Shown here: in pieces, positions 23,817 through 34,133 of the stretch
Layout of the letters: every line of letters begins with the position of its first letter
How positions within the stretch are numbered: the first letter of the stretch is position 1
Assembly (NCBI RefSeq): GCF_004217285.1
Contig: NZ_SHKS01000002.1
Span: forward strand, 310,001-374,000
Direction of reading: 5' to 3'
Source: Streptomyces sp. BK239
GTDB taxonomy: Bacteria; Actinomycetota; Actinomycetes; Streptomycetales; Streptomycetaceae
Length of the DNA stretch: 64,000 nt
The notes under the pieces: generated by a model
Told to the model about the DNA's origin: nothing
The model's database searches: none
Seen by the model: only the letters and a program-made list of their open reading frames with translations
Program-made: the position numbers and the translations under genes

Positions 23817-26501
23817 ATGGTCCGTTACGTGTACGCGTTCACCGAGGGCGGCCGTGACATGGCCGACCTGCTCGGCGGCAAAGGCGCCAACCTGGCCGAG
23901 ATGACCCGGATGGGTCTGCCGGTGCCGCCGGGATTCACGATCACCACCCAAGCCTGCCGGGCCTTCCTCGCCACCGGATCCGAACCGAAGGGCCTGATCC
24001 GCGAGATCTCCGATCACCTGACCGTCCTGGAGCAGGCCGCCGGACGGCGGCTGGGGCAGCCAGACGACCCGCTGCTGCTGTCCGTTCGCTCCGGAGCCCG
24101 CTTCTCCATGCCCGGCATGATGGAGACGATCCTCGACATCGGCCTCACCGACGAATCGGTCCTGGGCCTGGCAAAGTCCTCCGGGAACGAACGCTTCGCC
24201 TGGGACTCCTACCGCCGGCTCGTGCAGATGTTCGGCAGCACGGTCATGGGTGTCGACAGTGCCCTTTTCGAGAACGTCATGGCCAGCCTCAAGGAAGCCC
24301 ACGGCGCGGTCGACGACCTGGGCCTGGAGGCAGGTGATCTGTCCGAGCTCGTCGAGGCGTACAAGGAGCTGATCCGCCAGGAGACCGGAGAGTACTTCCC
24401 GCAGTCCCCCGCCGAGCAGCTTCGCCGGGCGGTCCTGGCCGTCTTCGAGTCCTGGAACGGCGAGCGCGCCCGCCTCTACCGCCGCCGCGAACACATCCCC
24501 GACGACCTCGGCACCGCGGTCAACGTGCAGCGGATGGTCTTCGGCAATCTCGGCCCCGACTCCGGCAGCGGTGTCTCCTTCACCCGCGACCCGGCCACCG
24601 GGCACCGCGGTCTGTACGGCGACTACCTGTCCAACGCCCAGGGCGAGGACGTCGTCGCGGGCATCCGCAACACTGTCGGGCTCGACGAGCTCAAGCACCT
24701 GAACCCGGAAGCGTACGTCCAACTGCGCGACCACATGGGGACGTTGGAGACCCATTACCGCGACCTGTGCGACATCGAGTTCACGATCGAGCACGGCCGG
24801 CTGTGGATGCTGCAGACGCGGGTGGGCAAGCGCACCGCGGAGGCAGCGTTCGCCATCGCCGCCGAGCTGGTGGACGAGGAACTCATCACCCCGGACGAGG
24901 CTCTGGCCCGGGTGAGCGGGGACGGCCTGGCCCGGCTGATGTTCCCGCGCTTCGACACCGACGCGGTCGGCTCGGCGCTCGCGCACGGCATCCCCGCCTC
25001 GCCGGGTGCCGCCGTCGGGGCCGCGGTGTTCGACTCGGCCGAGGCGGTGCGTCGCGCCGCAGCGGGCGAGAAGGTGGTCCTCGTACGGCAGGAGACCACT
25101 CCCGACGACCTGCCCGGCATGGTCGCCGCCCAGGCCGTGCTGACCAGCCGTGGCGGAAAGACCAGCCACGCGGCCGTGGTCGCCCGCGGCATGGGCAAGG
25201 TGTGCGTCTGCGGCGCCGAGGAACTCGCCGTGGACACGCAGGCGCGGACGTTCACGACCAACGGCACCACCGTAGCCGAAGGCACCGTCCTCTCGGTCGA
25301 CGGCTCTGAAGGCGCCGTATACCTCGGCGCCGCACCGTTGGTCGACTCCTCGGTGATGCGCTACTTCGAGACCGGCGAACGGACAGCGGGCCTGGTCAAC
25401 GCCGTGGCCCGGGCCATGGAGCAGGCAGACGGGGTGCGGAAGTTGGGCGTGCGGGCCAACGCCGACACGCCCGAGGATGCCGCGCGCGCCCGCCGGTTCG
25501 GCGCTAAGGGCATCGGTCTGTGCCGCACCGAGCACATGTTCCTCGGTGACCGCCGGCAGCTGGTCGAGGCGATGATCCTGGCCCGTACCGACGGCGAGCG
25601 CGAACGGGCGCTGGACGCGCTGCTGCCGCTGCAGCGGCAGGACTTCGTCGGCATCCTGGAAGCGATGGACGGGCTGCCGGTCACGATCCGGCTCCTCGAC
25701 CCTCCGCTGCACGAGTTCCTCCCGGACCGCACCGAACTCGCGGTGCGTCTCGCGGCTGCTGAGGCACACGGCACCTCGCCCAGTGCGCACGACGCCGAAC
25801 TGCTGGACGCCGTGAACCGTATGCACGAGGAGAACCCGATGCTCGGCCTGCGCGGGGTGCGCCTGGGGCTTGTGGCACCGGGCCTGGTGGCCATGCAGGT
25901 GCGGGCGATCGCCGAGGCGGTCGTGGAGCGCAAGCAGGCCGGCGGCGACCCGCGAGCCGAGATCATGGTGCCGCTGATCGACACAGTCGAGGAACTGCGG
26001 CTCGTCCGCGAGGAAGTCGAGCAGGTACTGGCCGAGGTCTCCAAGGCGTCGGGCGTCCCGGTCGAGTGCCCGGTCGGCACGATGATCGAGCTGCCCCGGG
26101 CCGCCCTGACTGCGGGCCGCATCGCCGAGGAGGCGGAGTTCTTCTCCTTCGGCACCAACGACCTGACCCAGACCACGTGGGGCTTCTCCCGGGACGACGT
26201 GGAGGCGGCGTTCTTCTCCGCCTACCTCGACAAGGGCATCTTCAAGGTGTCCCCGTTCGAGACGATCGACCGCGATGGCGTGGGGCGCCTGGTCGAGATC
26301 GCGGTCGCCGAGGGCCGCGCCGCACGACCTGGCCTGAAGATCGGCGTGTGCGGCGAGCACGGCGGAGACCCGGAGTCGGTGCACTTCTTCCACGCTGCCG
26401 GGCTCGACTACGTCTCCTGCTCACCCTTCCGCGTACCCGTCGCACGCCTGGAGGCCGGACGTGCCGCCCTGCCCGAGACAGAGGACAGCGACAGCAGGTG
26501 A
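23817..26501 (+). CDS. ppdK: pyruvate, phosphate dikinase
   Basis: An 894-residue three-domain enzyme that interconverts pyruvate + ATP + Pi and PEP + AMP + PPi in the cytosol. The N-terminal ATP-grasp domain starts with LLGGKGANLAEM and has the SVRSGARFSMPGMM loop. The central swivelling domain carries the phospho-His in GGKTSHAAVVARGMG (about residue 450). The C-terminal TIM barrel has KGIGLCRTEHMF, FFSFGTNDLTQ, and the catalytic Cys in KIGVCGEHGGD. The ATG at 23817 is the expected N-terminus (MVRYVYAFTEG). In the island it could save PPi energy or run toward PEP during hypoxia. A GC-rich hairpin follows. Confidence 0.96.
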   Translation: MVRYVYAFTEGGRDMADLLGGKGANLAEMTRMGLPVPPGFTITTQACRAFLATGSEPKGLIREISDHLTVLEQAAGRRLGQPDDPLLLSVRSGARFSMPGMMETILDIGLTDESVLGLAKSSGNERFAWDSYRRLVQMFGSTVMGVDSALFENVMASLKEAHGAVDDLGLEAGDLSELVEAYKELIRQETGEYFPQSPAEQLRRAVLAVFESWNGERARLYRRREHIPDDLGTAVNVQRMVFGNLGPDSGSGVSFTRDPATGHRGLYGDYLSNAQGEDVVAGIRNTVGLDELKHLNPEAYVQLRDHMGTLETHYRDLCDIEFTIEHGRLWMLQTRVGKRTAEAAFAIAAELVDEELITPDEALARVSGDGLARLMFPRFDTDAVGSALAHGIPASPGAAVGAAVFDSAEAVRRAAAGEKVVLVRQETTPDDLPGMVAAQAVLTSRGGKTSHAAVVARGMGKVCVCGAEELAVDTQARTFTTNGTTVAEGTVLSVDGSEGAVYLGAAPLVDSSVMRYFETGERTAGLVNAVARAMEQADGVRKLGVRANADTPEDAARARRFGAKGIGLCRTEHMFLGDRRQLVEAMILARTDGERERALDALLPLQRQDFVGILEAMDGLPVTIRLLDPPLHEFLPDRTELAVRLAAAEAHGTSPSAHDAELLDAVNRMHEENPMLGLRGVRLGLVAPGLVAMQVRAIAEAVVERKQAGGDPRAEIMVPLIDTVEELRLVREEVEQVLAEVSKASGVPVECPVGTMIELPRAALTAGRIAEEAEFFSFGTNDLTQTTWGFSRDDVEAAFFSAYLDKGIFKVSPFETIDRDGVGRLVEIAVAEGRAARPGLKIGVCGEHGGDPESVHFFHAAGLDYVSCSPFRVPVARLEAGRAALPETEDSDSR

Positions 26502-26506
26502 CGGGT

Positions 26507-26536
26507 GGCCCGGCTCCCTCAACAGGGAGCTGGGCT
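26507..26536 (+). terminator. terminator after ppdK
   Basis: Starting 6 bp after the ppdK stop, a 12- to 13-bp stem with G.U pairs closes a CAAC loop (core GGCTCCCT / AGGGAGCT). Confidence 0.65.
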
Positions 26537-26639
26537 GCTTCTCCACTGCCGCGGTGGGAGCGACCGGCGCTCACTGCGGCCGTGGAGAAGCACACGTCCG
26601 TACGGGCATGGCGATCCGGGGCATTCGGTTCACCGGCCT

Positions 26640-26722
26640 CGAGACACTCGGCCACCGCTTCATCGGCTGCGCCGGACCTGCTGCGGGTCTTCCTGCGGAC
26701 GGACGAGGAGATCCGCCAGTCC
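26640..26722 (+). pseudogene. scrap of a CBS-domain gene
   Basis: In one frame this reads RFIGCA, then PDLLRVFLRTDEEIRQ, almost the same as the CBS protein at 57126 (RLIGIATRRDLLRVFLRTDEEIRQ), also at DNA level over about 45 bases. Nothing else of the gene is readable on either side. It is a fossil of a second copy of the CBS gene, not a gene. The rest of 26537-26973 holds no other coding signal apart from the box at 26795. Confidence 0.6.
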
Positions 26723-26794
26723 AGAAACTCGAGACCGGCCGGCCATCCGAGTGCCCGCAGGTGTGCGGTGATCCTCGTGGCGACTCACCGGCGG

Positions 26795-26808
26795 TGGGCC
26801 ACCCGGCC
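26795..26808. promoter_or_regulatory. candidate DevR/OsdR box upstream of adhE
   Basis: GGGCC-ACCC-GGCCC, exact arms, 166 bp before the adhE start. Confidence 0.5.
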
Positions 26809-26973
26809 CCGCCAAGCAGGGCCGGTCAGACGCCCACCCGGGACCCGGGGGACCTGCGCAGCGAAGCGATGCCGGAGAGAGGCTGCTGGTGGAGCCACGC
26901 CCATCCATTCGGCGCCGCTCCTGTACGGGCCGCAGACCGTGCGGCTTCACCTCTCGACCACGGAGGCACCCAC

Positions 26974-29646
26974 ATGACCCGCCACGACGACCGAACCGCG
27001 AACGCTGCCCCCGCCGAGGCGCCGTCGGACATCGCCGTCGCCGTCGACCGGCTGGTCACGAACGGGCTCAAGGCACTGGCCGACTACGAGGAACTCGACC
27101 AGGAGCAGGTCGACCACATCGTCAACAAGGCATCGGTCGCCGCTCTGGACCAGCACACCGCGCTTGCACGGCTCGCGGTGGAGGAGACCGGACGCGGCGT
27201 CTTCGAGGACAAGGCCGCCAAGAACATGTTCGCCTGCGAGCACGTCACGCACAGCATGGGCCACATGAAGACCGTCGGCGTGATCGCCCGCGACGACATC
27301 GAGGACATGACCGAGATCGCGGAACCGGTCGGCGTGGTGTGCGCGATCACGCCCGTGACCAACCCGACCTCCACGACGATCTTCAAGGCGCTGATGGCGC
27401 TGAAGACCCGCAACCCGGTGGTGTTCGCCTTCCACCCCTCCGCCCAGCGGTGCAGCGCTCAGGCGGCCCGCATCGTGCGCGACGCCGCAGTCGCCGCGGG
27501 CGCGCCCGAGCACTGCATCCAGTGGGTCGAGACCCCGTCCGTCGAGGCGACCAGGACACTCATGCACCACCCGGGCGTCTCCCTCATCCTCGCCACCGGC
27601 GGCAACGCCATGGTCAAGGCGGCCTACTCGGCCGGAAAGCCCGCCCTCGGCGTGGGCGCCGGCAACGTCCCCGCCTACGTGCACAAGAGCGCGAAGCTGC
27701 GCCGGGCCGTCAACGACCTGGTGCTGTCCAAGTCGTTCGACAACGGCATGATCTGCGCCTCCGAACAGGCCGTCATCCTCGACGAAAAGATCTACGACGC
27801 CGCCCTTGCCGAGTTCCGCACCCTGCACGCCCACCTGGCCACCGCCGAGGAGAAGGCGAAGCTGGAGCGGTTCCTTTTCCCCGCCGCCGCCTCGAACAAG
27901 GGCTGCGAGCCCAAGGTGAACGCGGCGGCCGTCGGCCAGAGCCCCCAGTGGATCGCCGAACAGGCCGGCTTCACCGTATCCGCGGACACCTCGCTGATCC
28001 TGGTCGAGGCGGAGCGGGTCGGCCCGGACGAGCCGCTGACCCGCGAGAAGCTGTGCCCGGTGCTCGCCGTGCTGCGGGCCGGCTCCGACCGGCAGGGCTT
28101 CGACCTCGCCGCCGACATGGTCGCCTTCCACGGACAGGGCCACAGCTCCGTCATCCACACCGAGGACCGCGAACTCGCCGAAGCGTACGGCCGGCGCATG
28201 AAGACCGTACGGGTCATCGTCAACTCGCCCTCGTCGCAGGGCGCCATCGGCGGTATCTACAACAACCTGCTGCCCTCCCTGACCCTGGGCTGCGGCTCCT
28301 GGGGCAGCACCTCGGTGTCCAACAACGTCTCCGCTCCCCAACTCCTGAATGTCAAACGGGTTTCCACCCGCCGCAACAACCTTCAGTGGTTCAAGGTGCC
28401 GCCGAAGATCTACTTCGAGCCGCAGGCCATCCGCTACCTCGCCGACATGCCGGACATCCACCGCGTCACGATCGTCACCGACGCGACCATGACCCGCCTC
28501 GGCTTCGTCGACCGCGTCACGCACGTCCTTCAGCGCCGCCGCGAGCCGGTGACCGTCCAGATCATCGACAACGTCGAGCCCGAGCCGAGCATCGACTCCG
28601 TGCGCCGCGGCGCCCGCCTCATGGGCGACTTCTGCCCGGACACGATCATCGCGCTCGGCGGCGGCTCGCCGATGGACGCGGCCAAGGTGATGTGGCTGCT
28701 GTACGAGCAGCAGGCCGACGGCAAGGACGTCGACTTCGCCGACATGCGGCACAAGTTCTCCGACATCCGCAAGCGCGCCTTCCGCTTCCCCGTCCTGGGC
28801 AAGCTGGCCCGCCTGGTGTGCGTACCCACCACCTCCGGCACCGGCGCCGAGGTCACCCCCTTCGCCGTCATCTCCGACCCGGCGACCGGCAAGAAGTACC
28901 CGCTGGCCGACTACGCCCTCACCCCCAGCGTGGCCATCGTCGACCCGCTGCTCACCGCTGAACTGCCCCCGGCGCTTGCGGCCGACAGCGGCTTCGACGC
29001 CCTCACCCACGCCATCGAGGCGTACGTGTCCGTCTACGCCAACGACTTCACCGACGGCCTGGCCCTGCACGCGATCCGCCTGATCTTCGACAACATCGAA
29101 GCGGCGGTGAACGACCGTGCGGCCCGCCCGGACGCCCAGGAGAAGATGCACAACGCCGGCACCATCGCGGGCATGGCCTTCGGCAACGCCTTCCTCGGCA
29201 TCGTCCACGCCATGTCCCACACCCTCGGCGCCACCTTCCACATCGCGCACGGCCGCACCAACGCCGTTCTGCTCCCCCACGTCATCCGCTACAACGGCAC
29301 GGTCCCGAACAAGCTCACGGGCTGGCCCAAGTACGAGCACTACCGCGCCCCCGAACGCTTCCAGGACATCGCCCGCACGCTCGGGCTGCCCGCCACCACC
29401 GCGGCCGAGGGCATGGAGTCCCTCGCCACCGCCGTCGAGCGGCTGCGAGACACGGTCGGTATCGAACCGTCCTTCCAGGCCCTGGACGTCGACGAGCGGA
29501 GGTTCCTCGAGGCTCTGCCCCAGCAGGCCCTCAACGCCTACGAGGACCAGTGCGCACCCGCCAACCCGCGGATGCCCATGCTCGACGACATGGAGGAGAT
29601 CATGCGAGCGGCCTACTACGGCCCCGCCAACGTGCGTGGCGAATAG
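26974..29646 (+). CDS. adhE: bifunctional acetaldehyde-CoA/alcohol dehydrogenase
   Basis: The 890-residue fusion reduces acetyl-CoA to acetaldehyde and then ethanol, re-oxidising two NADH. The N-terminal aldehyde dehydrogenase half (about 20-450) has ITPVTNPTSTTIFKAL, GAGNVPAYV for NAD, and catalytic Cys261 in NGMICASEQ. The C-terminal iron alcohol dehydrogenase (about 460-880) has GGGSPMDAAK, VPTTSGTGAEVT, and metal ligands in FDALTHAIEAY, HAMSHTLGA and HGRTNAVLLPH. Length and both active sites are intact. Such enzymes usually polymerise into spirosomes. The ATG at 26974 follows CGGAGG at seven bases. With PflB it would complete ethanol-formate fermentation, unusual for an actinomycete regarded as an obligate aerobe. 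Confidence 0.97.
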   Translation: MTRHDDRTANAAPAEAPSDIAVAVDRLVTNGLKALADYEELDQEQVDHIVNKASVAALDQHTALARLAVEETGRGVFEDKAAKNMFACEHVTHSMGHMKTVGVIARDDIEDMTEIAEPVGVVCAITPVTNPTSTTIFKALMALKTRNPVVFAFHPSAQRCSAQAARIVRDAAVAAGAPEHCIQWVETPSVEATRTLMHHPGVSLILATGGNAMVKAAYSAGKPALGVGAGNVPAYVHKSAKLRRAVNDLVLSKSFDNGMICASEQAVILDEKIYDAALAEFRTLHAHLATAEEKAKLERFLFPAAASNKGCEPKVNAAAVGQSPQWIAEQAGFTVSADTSLILVEAERVGPDEPLTREKLCPVLAVLRAGSDRQGFDLAADMVAFHGQGHSSVIHTEDRELAEAYGRRMKTVRVIVNSPSSQGAIGGIYNNLLPSLTLGCGSWGSTSVSNNVSAPQLLNVKRVSTRRNNLQWFKVPPKIYFEPQAIRYLADMPDIHRVTIVTDATMTRLGFVDRVTHVLQRRREPVTVQIIDNVEPEPSIDSVRRGARLMGDFCPDTIIALGGGSPMDAAKVMWLLYEQQADGKDVDFADMRHKFSDIRKRAFRFPVLGKLARLVCVPTTSGTGAEVTPFAVISDPATGKKYPLADYALTPSVAIVDPLLTAELPPALAADSGFDALTHAIEAYVSVYANDFTDGLALHAIRLIFDNIEAAVNDRAARPDAQEKMHNAGTIAGMAFGNAFLGIVHAMSHTLGATFHIAHGRTNAVLLPHVIRYNGTVPNKLTGWPKYEHYRAPERFQDIARTLGLPATTAAEGMESLATAVERLRDTVGIEPSFQALDVDERRFLEALPQQALNAYEDQCAPANPRMPMLDDMEEIMRAAYYGPANVRGE

Positions 29647-30003
29647 GCTCCCGTCCGACATGCCCGAGGAACTGGGCACCCCGCTCGCGTATGCGGTTGA
29701 TGATCTCAGACCGTTGTACGCGGGGCGGTGGCGGGGTTTGTCGGGGGCGCCGAGGACGGGGGCGAGGACCTCGGAGTTCGGCTCTTCGGTCTGCAGATCG
29801 GCAGGACCGGGAACCTGTACGGCCGGGTGCCATTACCGCCTGGCGTCGACTGTCGGGGAGACCTGCACGCTCGTGCTGCAAGCGAGCTGATCGGCGCGGA
29901 TGGGCGTGCCGGACCCCGCGTCTGCCGCATGATCCGTCAGTTTGGGATCTGAGCTCCGAGGAGGGCTCCTCCGATCCAGCCGACAGGGCCATGGGAGACG
30001 TAC
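29647..30003. other. intergenic stretch after adhE
   Basis: No gene is supported. Short frames on both strands do not resemble known families. Several G-rich blocks occur, but no match to the island palindrome and no strong hairpin was found. Confidence 0.4.
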
Positions 30004-30882
30004 ATGAAGTGGTTGGTCTCGTTGCTCGGTGCCGGGCTCGTGATGATCACGCTGCGGGACCTGTTCCACACTCTCTGGCACCCCACCCACCACGGCGGCC
30101 TGAGTCGCCTCGTCATGACAGCCTTGTGGCGGCTGGCCCGGCGCTTCCGCGCCCGCAGGCGGGTGGTCGGGCTCGTCGGACCGCTCGCCATGGTTACGGT
30201 CGTGGGCATGTGGGCCGGCACCGTCGTCCTCGGCTGGGCCGTCATCTACTGGCCCCACATGCCCGGGGCGTTCACCTTCTCCCCCGGTTCCAAGGCGGCG
30301 CAGGAGCCAGCGTTGCTCGACTCCATGTACCTCTCGCTCGTCACGGTGGCCACCCTGGGCCTGGGAGACATCGCACCCGGCGAGGGCTGGCTCCGCCTGG
30401 CCTCTCCGCTTGAAGCCCTTGTCGGCTTCGCCCTGCTGACGGCCACGGTCTCCTGGGTGCTGGAGATCTACCCAGCGCTGACCCGCAGAAGGGTCCTCGC
30501 CATCCGGCTGGCGCTGCTGCGCGACTCCGACCCGACGACGCTGCAGATCGACTGCACCGCAGGGGCGCTGCTGCTGGACAGCCTGGCCACGGAGGTCGTA
30601 CGGGTCCGCATCGACTTCACCCAGTACGCCGAGGCGTACTACTTCCATGACGGAGAGGACCACTCGTCGCTGGCGGCCATGGTCGGCTACGCCGCCGCCC
30701 TTGCCCAGTGCGGACAGGCAGCGCGGCGGCCGGAGGTGCGACTGGCCGGCGACGTGCTCGCCGGCGCGCTGAAAGACCTCGCCACCATCCTCGACCAGCG
30801 CTTCCTCCATACGGGCGGAACGCCGGCGCTGGTCTTCGCCGCGTACGCCGCCGACCACGGCCGCAGCCGCGCGCACCATTGA
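30004..30882 (+). CDS. two-helix potassium channel-like membrane protein
   Basis: A 292-residue protein with three hydrophobic segments: an N-terminal one (WLVSLLGAGLVMITL), one at about 60-83 and one at about 135-155. Between the last two lies a pore-like loop, YLSLVTVATLGLGDIAPGE. This matches the two-TM K+ channel pore, but the filter reads TLGLGD where ordinary channels have TVGYGD, so selectivity or function may differ. The C-terminal ~135 residues are soluble, helical and contain no recognisable RCK domain. The start at 30004 follows GGGAGACGTAC. It is convergent with pflA, with only 16 bp between the stops. Confidence 0.8.
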   Translation: MKWLVSLLGAGLVMITLRDLFHTLWHPTHHGGLSRLVMTALWRLARRFRARRRVVGLVGPLAMVTVVGMWAGTVVLGWAVIYWPHMPGAFTFSPGSKAAQEPALLDSMYLSLVTVATLGLGDIAPGEGWLRLASPLEALVGFALLTATVSWVLEIYPALTRRRVLAIRLALLRDSDPTTLQIDCTAGALLLDSLATEVVRVRIDFTQYAEAYYFHDGEDHSSLAAMVGYAAALAQCGQAARRPEVRLAGDVLAGALKDLATILDQRFLHTGGTPALVFAAYAADHGRSRAHH

Positions 30883-30898
30883 GCAGGGTGTAATCAGT

Positions 30899-31645
30899 TC
30901 ACAGCGCCCGCAGGCCGTGCTCCCGGAACTGCTCGCGGACCCGCTCGGTCAGTTCCGGACCTGGTGCGGGTGTGTGGCGCAGCGGGAAGGGGATGCCCAG
31001 CGCCTCGTACTTGTGGGCGCCGAGCTTGTGGAACGGCAGGACGTCCACGCGGTCGACGTTGCCCAGCCCGGCGAGGAACGCGCCGAGCCCGTCGACGGCC
31101 GCCGGGTCGTCGGTCCAGCCCGGCACGAGGACGTAGCGGATCCACACCGGGACATTGAGCCGGTCCAGGCGGGTGGCGAAGTTCAGAGTCGGGGAGAGGT
31201 CTCCCCCGGTCAGCTTCCGGTAGGTGCGGACGTCGAAGGACTTGACGTCCAGCAGGACCAGGTCGGTGTCGGCGAGCAGTTCGCCGGTCGCGCGGGCACC
31301 GAGGAAGCCGGAGGTGTCGAGGGCGGTGTGCAGGCCGAGTTCCTTGCAGCGGCGGAAGACCGCGGCCGTGAACGCGGGCTGCAGCAGGGCCTCGCCGCCG
31401 GTGAGCGTCACTCCCCCGCCCGCGGTGGTGATGAAGGGCCGGTACTTCTCGATCTCGCCCAGCACCTCGTCGACGGTGGTCGGCGTGCCGTCGCGCATGT
31501 GCCAGGTGTCGGGGTTCGCGCAGTACAGGCAGCGCAGGGGGCAGCCGCTGAGGAACAGGACGAACCGGGTCCCGGGCCCGTCCACTCCCGTGGACAGGTC
31601 CCAGGAGTGGACGCGGCCGGTCACCGGCTCGACGGTGGTGTTCAC
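30899..31645 (-). CDS. pflA: pyruvate formate-lyase activating enzyme
   Basis: The 248-residue radical-SAM enzyme makes the glycyl radical on PflB using S-adenosylmethionine and a [4Fe-4S] cluster. The CxxxCxxC motif is present as [10 protein letters not shown] (Cys35, Cys39, Cys42). Further landmarks are [16 protein letters not shown] at the start, [14 protein letters not shown] (SAM binding) and [11 protein letters not shown]. The GTG start overlaps the pflB stop (GTGA), so activase and lyase are coupled. Its length is normal for a stand-alone PFL activase without extra ferredoxin domain. Confidence 0.95.
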   Translation of the reverse strand: MNTTVEPVTGRVHSWDLSTGVDGPGTRFVLFLSGCPLRCLYCANPDTWHMRDGTPTTVDEVLGEIEKYRPFITTAGGGVTLTGGEALLQPAFTAAVFRRCKELGLHTALDTSGFLGARATGELLADTDLVLLDVKSFDVRTYRKLTGGDLSPTLNFATRLDRLNVPVWIRYVLVPGWTDDPAAVDGLGAFLAGLGNVDRVDVLPFHKLGAHKYEALGIPFPLRHTPAPGPELTERVREQFREHGLRAL

Positions 31646-33903
31646 AGCGCTCCGTGGAAGGTGCGGCTGATCACGTCGAGCTGCTGCTCGCGGGTCAGGC
31701 GGACGAAGTTGACGGCGTATCCGGAGACCCGGACGGTCAGCTCCGGGTACTTCTCGGGGTGTTCCATGGCGTCCTCGAGGGTCTTCCGGTCCAGGACGTT
31801 GACGTTCATGTGGAAGCCGCCGGAGGCCGTGTAGGCGTCGAGGATGCCGACCAGGTGGCCCGCGCGCTCGGCCGGGTCGTGGCCCAGCCCCTCGGGTGTG
31901 ATCGTCGTGGTCAGCGAGATGCCGTCGCGGGCCTGCTCGTAGGGGAGTTTGGCCACCGACAGGGCGGAGGCGGCGACACCGTGCCGGTCCCGGCCGTTCA
32001 TCGGGTTGGCCCCCGGTGCGAACGGGGCGCCGGCGCTGCGGCCGTCGGGTGTGTTGCCGGTGTGCTTGCCGTAGACGACGTTCGAGGTGATGGTCAGCAC
32101 CGACTGTGTGTGCTCGGCGTCCCGGTACGTGGGGTGCTCGCGCACCTTCGCCATGAAGGACTCCACCAGGCCGACGGCGATGCTGTCGGCGCGGTCGTCG
32201 TTGTTGCCGTACGCCGGGAAGTCCCCTTCGGTCCGGAAGTCGACGGCCAGCCCGGACGCGTCCCGGAAGACCTTGACGCGAGCGTGCTTGACGGCGGACA
32301 GACTGTCCACGGCGACCGACAGACCGGCGATGCCGCACGCCATGAACCGGTGGACCGGGTAGTCGTGCAGCGCCATCTCGATGCGCTCGTAGGCGTACTT
32401 GTCGTGCATGTAGTGGATGACGTTCAGCGCATCGACGTACGTCCGGGCCAGCCAGTCCAGCATCCGGTCGTACGCCGCCGAAAGCTCCTCGTAGTCGAGG
32501 TACTCGCCGGTCAGGGCGGGCGTCGCGGGCGCGATCTGCTCGCCGGTCATCTCGTCCCGGCCGCCGTTGACCGCGTACAGCAGTGCCTTGGCCAGGTTGA
32601 CCCGCGCCCCGAAGAACTGCATCTGCCGGCCCACAGCCATCGCCGAGACACAGCAGGCGATCGCCGTGTCGTCACCGGTGCGCGGGCGCATCAGGTCGTC
32701 GGACTCGTACTGGATGGCGCTGGTGTCGATGGAGACCTGCGCGCAGAACTCCTTGAAGCCCCCGGGCAGCCGCGACGACCACAGGACGGTCAGGTTCGGC
32801 TCGGGGGCGGGGCCGAGGTTGTAGAGGGTCTGCAGGAAGCGGAAGGAGGTGCGGGTGACCAGCGGGCGACCGTCGGTGCCGATGCCGCCGATGGACTCCG
32901 TCACCCAGGTGGGGTCACCGGAGAACAGCGCGTCGTACTCGGGCGTGCGCAGGAACCGCACGATCCGCAGCTTGATCACGAAGTCGTCGATCAGCTCCTG
33001 GGCACGTGTCTCGTCGATGCGGCCCTCGTCGAGGTCGCGCTGGAGGTAGACGTCGAGGAAGGTGGAGGTGCGGCCCAGTGACATCGCGGCGCCGTTCTGC
33101 TCCTTCACCGCCGCCAGGAAGCCGAGGTAGAGCCACTGCACGGCCTCGTGCGCGGTCGTGGCCGGCTGGGTGACGTCGCAGCCGTACGTGGCCGCCATCT
33201 CCGCCAGTTCGCCCAGTGCCTTGATCTGCTCGGCGAGCTCTTCCCGGTCGCGAATGACGTCCGGGCTGGAGGGCTGAGCGTCCAGCCCGGCCCGCTCGGC
33301 GCGCTTGGCCTCGATCAGCCGGGTCGTGCCGTACAGGGCGACCCGACGGTAGTCGCCGATGATCCGGCCGCGCCCGTAGGCGTCCGGCAGGCCGGTGATG
33401 ATCCCGGCCTTGCGGGCGGCGCGCATCTCGGGGGTGTAGGCGTCGAAGACACCGTCGTTGTGGGTCTTGCGGTAGCTGCCGAAGACCGTTGAGACGAAGG
33501 GGTCAGTCTCATAGCCGTATGCCTTCAGGCCGTTCTCCACCATCCGCAGGCCGCCGTTGGGCATGATCGCGCGCTTCAGCGGGGCGTCGGTCTGGAGGCC
33601 GACGATCAGCTCTCGGTCCGGGTCGATGTAGCCGGGGGCGTGGGAGGTGATCGTCGATGGGGTGGCGGCGTCCACGTCGAGGATGCCGCGCCGTCGCTCC
33701 TCAGGGAACAATGCGCTGACCTTGCCCCAGACCAAGCGGGTGCGCTCGGTCGGCCCGGTCAGGAAGGCGGCGTCGCCTTCGTACGGCGTGTAGTTGGCCT
33801 GGATGAAGTCGCGCACATCGACCTGGTCCCGCCAGTGCGTACCGGAGAAGCCCCGCCATGCCTCGGTTGTCGCCCGGGGTCCAGCTGTCACCGTTGCCGT
33901 CAT
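31642..33903 (-). CDS. pflB: formate C-acetyltransferase (pyruvate formate-lyase)
   Basis: A 753-residue glycyl-radical enzyme that splits pyruvate with CoA into acetyl-CoA and formate without producing NADH. The catalytic Cys pair is Cys417-Cys418 ([11 protein letters not shown]), and the radical Gly is Gly728 in [11 protein letters not shown], 25 residues from the C-terminus. The N-terminal [21 protein letters not shown] is typical. All catalytic elements are intact. The radical form is destroyed by oxygen, so the enzyme makes sense only under anoxia. The ATG at 33903 follows GGGAGAG; a long upstream frame is spurious. An exact DevR-type box lies 120 bp upstream. Confidence 0.97.
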   Translation of the reverse strand: MTATVTAGPRATTEAWRGFSGTHWRDQVDVRDFIQANYTPYEGDAAFLTGPTERTRLVWGKVSALFPEERRRGILDVDAATPSTITSHAPGYIDPDRELIVGLQTDAPLKRAIMPNGGLRMVENGLKAYGYETDPFVSTVFGSYRKTHNDGVFDAYTPEMRAARKAGIITGLPDAYGRGRIIGDYRRVALYGTTRLIEAKRAERAGLDAQPSSPDVIRDREELAEQIKALGELAEMAATYGCDVTQPATTAHEAVQWLYLGFLAAVKEQNGAAMSLGRTSTFLDVYLQRDLDEGRIDETRAQELIDDFVIKLRIVRFLRTPEYDALFSGDPTWVTESIGGIGTDGRPLVTRTSFRFLQTLYNLGPAPEPNLTVLWSSRLPGGFKEFCAQVSIDTSAIQYESDDLMRPRTGDDTAIACCVSAMAVGRQMQFFGARVNLAKALLYAVNGGRDEMTGEQIAPATPALTGEYLDYEELSAAYDRMLDWLARTYVDALNVIHYMHDKYAYERIEMALHDYPVHRFMACGIAGLSVAVDSLSAVKHARVKVFRDASGLAVDFRTEGDFPAYGNNDDRADSIAVGLVESFMAKVREHPTYRDAEHTQSVLTITSNVVYGKHTGNTPDGRSAGAPFAPGANPMNGRDRHGVAASALSVAKLPYEQARDGISLTTTITPEGLGHDPAERAGHLVGILDAYTASGGFHMNVNVLDRKTLEDAMEHPEKYPELTVRVSGYAVNFVRLTREQQLDVISRTFHGAL

Positions 33904-34022
33904 CGCCGGTCTCTCCCTCGTTGTGCACGTGAATGTCTGCACTGTCGATGCTCGTCGCCCGCGATGCCTGCGGGGAGGGCCTGTCGGCGTAGCCGGGGCA
34001 CGCCATCCGTCCCTCGCGTGTC

Positions 34023-34036
34023 GGGCCGTTGGGCCC
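34023..34036. promoter_or_regulatory. candidate DevR/OsdR box upstream of pflBA
   Basis: GGGCC-GTTG-GGCCC, exact, 120 bp before pflB, identical to 6935-6948. Confidence 0.65.
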
Positions 34037-34080
34037 GGCCAGGGGACGAACTCGCCCCAGCAAGTCGGCGGTGACGAGCG

Positions 34081-34115
34081 ACCGGGGCACCCCGCGATGA
34101 GCGGGGTGCCCCGGT
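34081..34115 (-). terminator. terminator hairpin between doxX and pflB
   Basis: A perfect 15-bp stem (34081-34095 with 34101-34115) and a 5-base loop stand about 20 bp after the stop of the minus-strand DoxX gene, insulating pflBA from it. Confidence 0.8.
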
Positions 34116-34133
34116 CTGATGAGCATGCGTCCC

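Noticed and set aside
23679..26393. 904-codon minus-strand frame opposite ppdK (and similar ones opposite adhE, 26947-29679, and the GAF kinase, 4832-6724)
   Set aside because: These are shadows of genuine high-GC genes; the plus-strand proteins have all catalytic motifs.
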